Assembly: GCF_002954265.1 (NCBI RefSeq)
Contig: NZ_PPSL01000003.1
Location: 124,001-188,000, forward strand
Length of the DNA: 64,000 bases
Direction: 5' to 3'
Source of the DNA: Flavipsychrobacter stenotrophus
GTDB lineage: Bacteria > Bacteroidota > Bacteroidia > Chitinophagales > Chitinophagaceae
Part shown: positions 53,971 through 63,700 of the stretch, in pieces
Position numbering within the stretch: position 1 is the first letter of the stretch
Layout: each line of letters starts with the position of its first letter
The notes under the pieces: generated by a model
What the model saw: only the letters and a program-made list of their open reading frames with translations
Database searches by the model: none
What the model was told of the DNA's origin: nothing
Position numbers and translations under genes: made by a program

Positions 53971-56900
53971 TTAAGATACCCACTGCGATCGAATTATCTT
54001 TTGGGGCTTTATCTTTGTTTCATCTATTGGCCGCCTAGCATTTAGATTATCTATTGTAGGTACCCCTCTGAACAAATCTAGTTTATTCAGTTTTACACCT
54101 GGATTTTTTTTGATCGTTTCTATGTTTTTAGATGTGGTATTTCTGATAAAGTTAAGTGCCTCCTCATCGCTGTAACTCGGATTTCCTTCTTCAAATTGGT
54201 CGTATTGGTTTTTAACTTGCTCATTGTAGTTAGGATGATTTCCATGCTGACCTTTTCCTGTCTCTTTGCTGAATTGTTCAAGTGGCACTTTATTTTCTTT
54301 ACCTTCAAATTTAAAGCCTGCTCTTCGTGCAGCCTGCATAACTGGATTTTGTTTAAGCTGCGCTGGATTAACATGATGGTCGTTCATTTTGATACCCATT
54401 TCAACAGCGTCACCAACAGCATCAATAACTTCTTCTGCAGGTACAATTTCAATATTTGGTATCGGTTTTATGGTTTCAAATAATAGCGGGGACAACCATT
54501 CTCTCCCTTCTAAATCTTTTCCGTCAATGACCCTATTTTCGGCAAATGCATAATTACTGTTCCACGGATATTTTTTAAACAACGGATCAACAGCACTAAA
54601 TCTTGCAACTCCCGGATCATATCCTCTAAATTTAAAGTCAAGATGATTGCCTAATCCGGCCCATTCATTGTTTTTCATCTGCCCATTATACCCATACCTA
54701 TAACTCTCACCATTACATACCCTTGAGACCACACTTTGTGGTACATAGGTGTAGTGCGGTACTCTTATGGCGGAGATACTGATATTGTTATCGTTGCCCG
54801 CATTATCGAGGGTTACATGCAGGCTGGCTCCATGGCCACCACCACTGTAGTGTATCTTTATTATGCCATTGTTGTCGCCGCTACTTATCACCACGTTGCC
54901 TAGGTTTTTGCCGGTGCTATCGTCTACCACGCTTACGTTGAACACGCCATCCCTTACCGTGGCTGTTACCAGTACATCTCCATCCGCAGGATTACCGGTG
55001 CTGCCGGTAGGGTCACCACCACCATCGCCCATAGGCCAGCTTACACCTGTGCCCGTGCCAGCTCCCGCTCCATCCATGTGTATAAGAATACCACCGTTGT
55101 CTGATGGAGTAACCGAAGGACCGCTACCACCTGAGTTCATCATTCGCGGATGACCAAGATCCAGCAGCACCATAGTTACCACTGTTATCATCTCTGTAAG
55201 TGTGGTGGTAAAGCAGTAGCTGGTAGTATCTTCGGTATAGCGCCCCGGCATATACTGCCCAAATGGATAGTAGTCGTAGGCTGTTACCACCACAGGCTTA
55301 TAGCTGAGTATACTGTCTACTGCCGCAGGCAATGCCAGCCACCTGTTCATGGCCCGCTTGTCGCTCAGGGTTACCAGCACATCGCCCAGGTGGTCGGTAA
55401 GCTCATATTGCTTTAGGCCGCGGGTGTGCTGGGTGTAGTAAACATCTTTATGCGCGTTGCCGTAAAAATTTAGGCTATCCTGGGTAATAATATCCTGGTA
55501 TTCCAGGCTGTACCACGGCCTCTTGGTCCATAGCCTGTTGGTATCTGTAAAGCCGCCATCCTGGGTATAGCTTACGCTTACCTGGTGCGGGTAGTAGCTC
55601 TTTACGCCCAGCCTGCTGCTGCCATATATATCATGGCTGGCCAGGTCAAACTGTTTTTCTTTTACTACCGCTACCGTAGCCAGTGTAGGCGGCAGGCCTA
55701 CGCCCAGATCGGCAGTGGCGGTAGAAAGGTGCGTAAGTAAAGAGAGGCGGGGTAGCGCAGCTACGGCACTGTCTATCTCATCGTCTCCAAAGGCGGCATT
55801 AAATGCATTTACATAAGCCGCGGGATCATTATTAAATACTGCCCTCAGCTTTTCGCCGGTGGTAAAGAGCGCCTCCATAGTGCGTGCCGCACCTACCCAA
55901 CTGTCGAAGAATGACAGTAAGCTGCCATAACCATCTTCGTAATTGGCCAGGCTGGCCATAACAAGTTTGGTGAGCCCTGTTCCACTACCACCCTTATCCG
56001 GCATTGGCTTCAACCCGTCCGATCGATCTACAGCTATTATCTTGATAGTATCTCCCCCACTACTTCCGCCGCCCCGGCCATCATCACCGTATAGCAAGCT
56101 GTCAGTACATATCAGGCGCAGCCAGTCTTCCATAGCACCCATCTCCACAGCATAGTCCATTGCCAGTTTTACCAGTATACTTTGTTCTATCCTATCGTCA
56201 TTAATGTGTTGCAATAAAGTATCGCAATTAAGCACAACGGCACTATCAAGGTGAGTACTATCGGAATAACCGCCGGTACTATCTGCCGGATTATATCCAC
56301 CTCCACCTGTAGTATCGCTATGTCCGGTTGTATTCTGGTAGCTGGCAGTGTCTCCCGATGAAGCCGCAGAATCAAGCAGGTGCTGCTGCTGGGCCTGCTG
56401 GGTAGCAAGACCTACCTCACTGCTGTAGCGCTTGTGTATAAGCCATAATGTAGAGTCGCCATTGTGTGCTGCACACAATAAGCCCAGGGCATGCTGCTGC
56501 AACCCTGGGTCGCTGAATACCAGCGAGAGTACGGTACGCACATCATCCTCCCCGCCATTCTTAAAATAATTATTGATAGCCGGTGCCAATATGGGCTGTT
56601 CGGCTTTAATGTCGGACGCTACCAGCGCAGGCAGGTAGGAAGGGTCTGAATAAATAAAATCTTTAAGACGGCCCGTACTATTGAGGAAATAAGAAACAGG
56701 GTGATCTGTTTGCTGTCTTATAAAATCACCATTGTCTGCAGAACGGTTCAAGAGCATATCCTGAAACTCTGCCACGCCTGCAAACTCGGGTGTTATAAAC
56801 AGATTATTAAAATTTTCATCGCCACCCACAGTGCTGCGCATCCCCCTATGTGCCAGGTGTATAAAGGTAATCGGCTCCATAGTAAAGCGCGTCTTCTCGT

Positions 56901-57726
56901 TGTAAGTGGCCAGTATGTTGCCCTGTGCGTCGTGCACATAATAATTGTTAGTCTGGTTGGTACCTGTGTCTGAGCCAGTAGAAAAATACTTGGCTACCCT
57001 GTTTCCGGCCCCATCATAGCGGAACTGCATGGTATTGCCACCGGCATTATTCTGCGTGCTTGTTACCTTGTTATACAGGTTCCACCTTACAGTATCCTGG
57101 CCACTTACCAGATCTTTTACTGTATTGCCTATGCGGTCGTACATGTAGCGAGGCCCACTGGTGTCGTTGAATGGGGTAAGGGCATTATCGGTAACATCAG
57201 CAGAGTGGTCCAGCACCGACTGTAGCTTATTGTCTATGGCACCTGGTGTATATCTATATACTAGGCTATCCATCAGCGGCGCGCCTGCTCCTGTATTATT
57301 GCCATACCTGTTAAGCGATCGCAGGTTACCATCAGCATCGTAGGTGTAATCGTTCTTATAATCTGCAATACCGCTGAGAGAATGGTCTGCCGCGTTCACC
57401 GTGCTATAACCCGCGTTTCGTATGCGGTTCAGCTGGTCATAGGCATACTGCTTATTCAACCGCTGAAATTCATTGATGGCCATTGTCTGCCGGGCTATGT
57501 TGCCGTTGTACAGACTATGCGTAACAGGTGTAGTGTGTTGTAGCGAATTGTGGCTTACCGGCTTATAGTCGTTCTTAAAATAGTCTATGGCATAGGCTAC
57601 TGCATCGCGCGCAAACACGCTGGTGTCTGTGCCGTCCTGAGCCATATCCAGCCCCACATTCAGGCTGTCATTATTCATACTCTTTAACCATCCCCGTATG
57701 GTGTAAGCATAATCAATACCCTGCAC
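53971..57726 (-). CDS. RHS protein, C-terminal part with RHS core and AHH-like nuclease tip
   Basis: 1251 residues, second part of the broken RHS gene; the frame is open further upstream to about 57765 (HGPLARIELGDLTVQGIDYAY). YD repeats come first (YDRIGNTVKDL, FRYDGAGNRVAKYF), then a long region rich in Asp/Ser/Gly. The RHS core has KQYELTDHLGDVLVTLSDKR and YDYYPFGQYMPGR, an unusual insertion of about 170 residues, then YRYGYNGQMKNNEWAG. The exit is RFSAVDPLFKKYPWNSNYAF. The tip has DHHVNPAQ (His1117-His1118), NKVPL and GQHGNHPNY (His1161, His1164), the pattern of AHH nucleases of the HNH/Endo VII group. An Imm11-like gene faces it. Confidence 0.82.
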   Translation of the reverse strand: MQGIDYAYTIRGWLKSMNNDSLNVGLDMAQDGTDTSVFARDAVAYAIDYFKNDYKPVSHNSLQHTTPVTHSLYNGNIARQTMAINEFQRLNKQYAYDQLNRIRNAGYSTVNAADHSLSGIADYKNDYTYDADGNLRSLNRYGNNTGAGAPLMDSLVYRYTPGAIDNKLQSVLDHSADVTDNALTPFNDTSGPRYMYDRIGNTVKDLVSGQDTVRWNLYNKVTSTQNNAGGNTMQFRYDGAGNRVAKYFSTGSDTGTNQTNNYYVHDAQGNILATYNEKTRFTMEPITFIHLAHRGMRSTVGGDENFNNLFITPEFAGVAEFQDMLLNRSADNGDFIRQQTDHPVSYFLNSTGRLKDFIYSDPSYLPALVASDIKAEQPILAPAINNYFKNGGEDDVRTVLSLVFSDPGLQQHALGLLCAAHNGDSTLWLIHKRYSSEVGLATQQAQQQHLLDSAASSGDTASYQNTTGHSDTTGGGGYNPADSTGGYSDSTHLDSAVVLNCDTLLQHINDDRIEQSILVKLAMDYAVEMGAMEDWLRLICTDSLLYGDDGRGGGSSGGDTIKIIAVDRSDGLKPMPDKGGSGTGLTKLVMASLANYEDGYGSLLSFFDSWVGAARTMEALFTTGEKLRAVFNNDPAAYVNAFNAAFGDDEIDSAVAALPRLSLLTHLSTATADLGVGLPPTLATVAVVKEKQFDLASHDIYGSSRLGVKSYYPHQVSVSYTQDGGFTDTNRLWTKRPWYSLEYQDIITQDSLNFYGNAHKDVYYTQHTRGLKQYELTDHLGDVLVTLSDKRAMNRWLALPAAVDSILSYKPVVVTAYDYYPFGQYMPGRYTEDTTSYCFTTTLTEMITVVTMVLLDLGHPRMMNSGGSGPSVTPSDNGGILIHMDGAGAGTGTGVSWPMGDGGGDPTGSTGNPADGDVLVTATVRDGVFNVSVVDDSTGKNLGNVVISSGDNNGIIKIHYSGGGHGASLHVTLDNAGNDNNISISAIRVPHYTYVPQSVVSRVCNGESYRYGYNGQMKNNEWAGLGNHLDFKFRGYDPGVARFSAVDPLFKKYPWNSNYAFAENRVIDGKDLEGREWLSPLLFETIKPIPNIEIVPAEEVIDAVGDAVEMGIKMNDHHVNPAQLKQNPVMQAARRAGFKFEGKENKVPLEQFSKETGKGQHGNHPNYNEQVKNQYDQFEEGNPSYSDEEALNFIRNTTSKNIETIKKNPGVKLNKLDLFRGVPTIDNLNARRPIDETKIKPQKIIRSQWVS
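54655..55215 (-). repeat. RHS core repeat, copy in the main RHS gene
   Basis: The expressed-position copy of the shared core. All three orphan cassettes carry it with only scattered base changes, while sequence to the left of each copy (the toxin tip) is unrelated. Confidence 0.85.
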
Positions 57727-57743
57727 CGTAAGGTCGCCCAGCT

Positions 57744-60700
57744 CTATTCTGGCCAGCGGACCATGCTGTTGTAGCTCAGCATATTTACCTTGCCGCTTAT
57801 TACATCATAATCATAGTCTACCCTCTTATACTGCTGTTTTACTGCGGCAAGGTCAGGAAAATCCTGCACCAGCATATTCACATTGCCCTCCATGTCATAG
57901 CTATAGTGAGTAGCATAGCTATAGTTATAGTATGCCTTATCCAGGGAGGTAAGGCTTTCAAAATACTTCACACAGGTCACGCGCTTGCGCAGGTTGCTCT
58001 GTTCATCAAGACCGCTGATTGTCTCTAATTTTTTAGCTACTGTATCGTAGAAAGTCATTACCACATCGCGGCGGTTGCGGGTGCGGATAAACTTTGCAAT
58101 GGTATCATAGCTCACCAGGTTGATATTGTAAATGAGATAAGGATCGGGCGAGGCAAGGTAGGCCAGCATCGTCATACCGCCACCCGCAGGCACTGTAGTT
58201 GTATAAGTGTAGTGGCAATAAGGCACAGAGCTGCCACCACCGGATAGTGGAATGATATGTGGATCGAAATAAGCACAACCCAATTGAGACTCACCGGTTT
58301 CTATAAGCCTGTTCTGCTGATCATAAATATTATATGTATAGTAACCATCAGGAGCCTGCTTTGCATTCTGCGAGAATACCAGCCTCCCGGCATTGTCATA
58401 AAAGAAACGGGTCTTGCCGCCATCAATAGTGTTCTGCTGCTGCACCAGGTCGTAAGAATTATAGTTATAGGTATTGATCTTATTGTATACAGGGGCTGGG
58501 GACACTGCGGGAGTATTGTTCATCCTCGCGGTATCTACATCGTCTAGCAGTGTACCAACAGGAGCAATTGGCTGGCTACCAGCCGGAGGCACTGTAGATA
58601 CAAGATTACCCGCACGGTCGTAGCCATACAGGGTAAGGTTAAACTCGTGATCCATGTAGCTCAATATGAGCTTCTCTTTAGTATTTCGGGCAAGGTAAGC
58701 AGTGAGATTACCTCTTACTGCTCGCTTAATAGAATCTCTATAATTGTTATAATTGAACACGCCAGCGCTAACAGCCCCCAGCAGATTGCCCCGTTCACAG
58801 TTATTGAACGTATCTGCCGGATTGGCTATACTATCCGCAAAATTACCCAGCAAAATTTTATCCAGCTGCACACTTTTACTGATCACAAAATCTGCGCGGC
58901 CTGTTGCATATAACACCGTAGGGTCTGTGCCTTTGCGGATGCCTACTGTAAAGCACCTGTTGAGACTATCGCCCGGTGCAGGTGCAATAGACACTACATG
59001 ATACAGTGGATGTAACGCTATAGGTATATAAGACGGTAGGGAAATATAGACGTTAAAGAGACTATCGCCGGTACTAAAATACCTGTACCAATAGGTGTGA
59101 TCAGCATTACGGTACACATCAAGATCCATAGCGCCCATACTGTACGCGGGTGTTACAAGGGCAGTAGGGAATATATACCCATAACCCGCCGATGAACTTG
59201 CAAGTGTTATAATGCGCTGCAAAGTATCGTAGAGTCTGTTGCTCATACCCGCGTTAGAGAGATATAAGTTAGTGTAGGTAGCGCCATCGGTGGCATTAGC
59301 TGCATAGCCGGCAGTATAACTTGTATAAGATGGAATACGGGCGATAAGATTAGCTGGCCTCAGGGAATCGAGCACCTGATAAGGGGGCAATTGCTGCAAA
59401 GAATAAGTATAAGCAAGGAGTGCCTGCTTCTGCGATTTGTAATAGTCCCCATCAACCGTATGCTGGTAACAGGCGGTAAACACAGCACCGGCAGTATAAT
59501 GCTCTGCAAAATATGCTTCAAGCTTGCTTATGCTCCGCGATATGGCATAAGCAGGCGCACCAGATACGGCCACTACATTATAGACCTTTTTAGGTACGAA
59601 ATGATCTCCCTGCCATATACCACGCGATGCAATCGACCGGAACTTGACATAGGTAGTATCAATGATATTGGAATCAGCAGGGCTGAAGGCAATGGCGGGA
59701 TCGCTATATATAAAGCCTGCTTCGGTGCCCGATGAAGGTGCAGATAGTATAAATAGTTGGTTAACATTAGAAGCACCATATGTATTAAGGAAGGCCTTAT
59801 ACCTCCAGAGGTCCGGCACGGGAACGTTATTGAGATCTACTGCAATCCGGAGTGCACCCGACACACTATCTCTGAAAGAATTACTAAAATCATAGGAAGG
59901 ATTTAAACTATTGAGTGATGTAATAAATCCATTCATCCCAAGCGCACCGGTAAATGTAAAATTGGCATAGCCTGCGCCGTATACGGGCATCTTTAAGCTA
60001 TCTGCTAATGCACAACTTTGTATAAAGCGCTCATAGTCGTCTGCGGCAAAATGCTTTACAAGCTTGCCATTCATAAAATTAGCCAGTATAGTGCCATACA
60101 GCGGATGATCGGCACCATTGACACCATAGCGAGCCATAGTGTCGGCGAACTGTTTGTACAACATTTTCATCTGTGTACATGGAATACATTCTGCCAACGC
60201 GTTATCTGAATAACCCATAGTATTTATACTGTCTACCCATCCATACATTGTACAAGTATCAGGTGCTGGGCCTCCTCGGGTAATATCTGCCACAAAGCTA
60301 TACTCATTGACCAGGCCTGCCGCCGAGGAGAGCGCACTATTGCTATTGATGCAAGAAGTAGTGATATTGAATGGACCGACCCCGGAAAAGAAATAGGCAT
60401 TGCCCGGGCAATGCAGGAAAATTTTTACCGTATCTCCGGCTCCACTTGCTGCAGATGTGGTAGCGTCGATCTCATATAATTGCCTTATCAAATTTAAACT
60501 TGAACGCAAAGTACAAGCCGTATTGTTGCCTAAGGCAGTAGCAATAAGGCTATGAAAATGATGGTGTGCGGGATCAAGGGTAATGGTACCTACACCCGGT
60601 ATTTGAAGCAATCCCTTGACGGTATTATTATTTAAAAAACTATCAATAGAGCGATAATAACCTGCTGTATTGCAATCATGAACAGTAGACGGTGAAGTAT

Positions 60701-63700
60701 TACCAAACTGGCCTGCTGTGATTACATATGGATTACAAAGGTCGTTCATGGTAGCCCCACCTACCCTTATAGCCAGAAGTATTTGCTCGGCTGTAAAATT
60801 GCCCATTGGGGCGGCACCCGAACTATAAATATTTTCAAGCTTGTTTCTTATGCCTGTCTTTATTGAAGTATTGCCAATAATACAATTAGACAAATGAGCT
60901 ATAATCGTGTCCATACTACGGTGCGCCATCATGGTATCTATATAGTAATTGAACACTATGGCGCTATCATGCATATCCCCGGTATCAAGCGTAGCTATAT
61001 GCGCAAACCATCCACTATGCGGACCAACAAAAGATGAATCTATAGGGTGAGTATAGTCTGTACCAAATGGCACAGGCGGCACTGCAGTTGCCGTATCCAG
61101 ATCGAGCCTTACATCGGCACAATGCGCACATGAAGTACCACCCCGGAAAAAAAGCTTGTTGATTATGTTCTGCCTGTATGCAAAATATAAATTGGAGAGG
61201 TTCTTGAAGTAAAAATCCTTTACCATATCATTGACCAGCAAATGATGACTGATCTCATATCGGAACATAGATGTTGCGCACTGATTGAACATAACACTGT
61301 CGGAAGCTGCGCAATAAGTATTGATCAATACAAATGTATCTAGCCTGATTAGACCACCACCAAAAGTGCTGAGCGTATCGGACGGGTGCGGGAACATACC
61401 GCTGGCTGCCATTATCGGGATTAGAGGATCATGGGCAACCAGGTCCTCAAGTTTAAGCAAACCCATACTTTGCGCTGCCCGCCAGTTGGGTACAGCAGCC
61501 ATCTGCTTTTTAAAAGAATCGACAAAACAATTCTGGAGTTCACAATACTGCGGATGCAAGGGTAGCAGCGCCTCCGCAATAGAATAATTACCTTCTGTAA
61601 TGGCCGCATTATATACCATACGGAAAGAATCGCCGGACATAGTTCTGAGATGGTTATAAAATATACCGCCCACAGTGATCGTGTCTTTCAATGAAGTTAC
61701 AAGACATGTATCCTGGTAGCGATACTTGCAGGTGTTGGAGTCAATAAAACCTGTAGCGTAGCTAAAAGTGTAAGGGATATATGTAGTGTCAGTGGTATAG
61801 GTATAATCAACAGTTGTTGAAAGTGATGTCAGTATGTTGATTACTTGTCCATGTGGCAACGTTCCTTGCCAAGCAAAGTGCATGTCATTCCCGGTTATCG
61901 GAACTGAATTCATAGTGATAGTACTTGTTCCGTGTGTTCCCCAAGCTCCTGTATATAATGAATTACTATGAATCTCACCAATAACGGGGTACGGTGCAGC
62001 CAGCGAATGAATATATCCGTCTTCTAGCCTTATGTCTGCACTACTGTGCATTACTTGCAGATGTCCACTTACAGTCTCCGTTCCACTACCAACTGAACAA
62101 GCTCCAAAATCACGCTCCAAGACTGTAGGGTTTCTCAGTGAGTATTCAAGAGTGAGGGTTACTGAGGGAGTTAGTGTAGCAGATGGCGTTAACGTACTGG
62201 AAAGTGTACCACATTCTATTGTACCTATCAATGTCGAACCTATACCATCACCGGGATCATGGTCATTATATGTTAAACCATCGAAACCAGTTCCCCATTC
62301 ATGCACATTGGCGCATCCGAAAGGCTGAATACAATAACCGACTGTATCAATATGCTGATGATACATCGTCACGTGCATAGAATCATTAAGGCAATTTATC
62401 GGCGAAAAAATAGAATTATCTGTACCTTTTAATTTTGAACCCTTATAATAATACTGGCCATATACTGCACCTGGAAATAGTTGCTGCATCATATCCCACT
62501 TCATTTTAGTACATGGTGTACTATCTGTGTTGTTTACGCCGGTGCATGGGAAGTTTGTGCCGGTAACACTGCTCCTTATAAAGTCCTCCTTGGTTCTGAA
62601 GCAATTGCCATATTTCATAAAAGAGTCGACAGCATCACTGATATCAGACGGATAGTAGGACAACTTTTTCTGTACATGGTATGGTGCAATATCAGCGCTA
62701 AAACTGCCTGCAACCACAGAGTAATTTATCGGGGCCGCAGCCACCATACCGTTATCACCAAAGTCTGTAACATGATCAAAAAGTAAGTTGCCGCACTTGT
62801 CGGAAATGTAAGACCTTAGGTGTGCTTTTACTGCAATGTTCTGGCTTGCACAAACAGGATAAGGGATTAGGCTGTAATCATACAACAACGAATCATCACC
62901 TTGCGCCTCATTAAAATAGTCTGCATCAGCAATTCTTGTGCCATTAGTGGTATCTATTGCCTGATTAGGGGTTGCGGGCAGTAGCAGGTCACGGTTAAAT
63001 CTCTGGCTGGCAGGAAGATTATCCGTAATGATAGCATGATCTGATGAATCCGGACCTTGACCTATGAGTGCAGAGGCAACCATATGCCCCTCATAATCTT
63101 TAATGGACATGCTCAATTGCTTATTAGCATCGCGAGATACAGTCATATTGTAAAAACTGCTCCATCCTATATTTGGCCCGAAAAGTGAATTAAGTTTTTT
63201 CTGCCCTGGCCCGACATAATAGTTAGCCAGGTAATTACTATCCCCCACCTGCAAGGTCGGCCCGGCCCCACCCTGGGCTTTCACCCTGTCTGCATACCCT
63301 GGTTCGTAAACTGTTTGTATAAAAGGATAACCCTCAGCATCAGGCACATATTTCTGCCACGGATGTACCAAAGAATCCGGATCAAGATTGAGGGGAGAAT
63401 AATAATGGCTGGCTAGTGCGGAAGACGCCAGAGGAGGGATAAGCAAATTAGAACAAACTGCAAGCCCCGAATCAAAATCCTGCGCTTTATATGGTTGTGT
63501 TGTCAATGAATTAAGATCAACATTGTGCAGGTATGAAAAAGAAGGAGACAAGGTAGGTGCAGGCCAGGTCTGGATAGAAGAACGGCCTTCGTAATCATAG
63601 ATATTGTTGGTAACTATTAACTTATTCAGATCACTATTAAACCTTGTGATACTCTGCCTGTTTTTAAGCAACCCATCAAAGAAGCTACCCACGTGTTTAA

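Noticed and set aside
54120-54374. 84-residue minus-strand ORF inside the AHH tip
   Set aside because: Alternative frame of the toxin domain with no start signal of its own.
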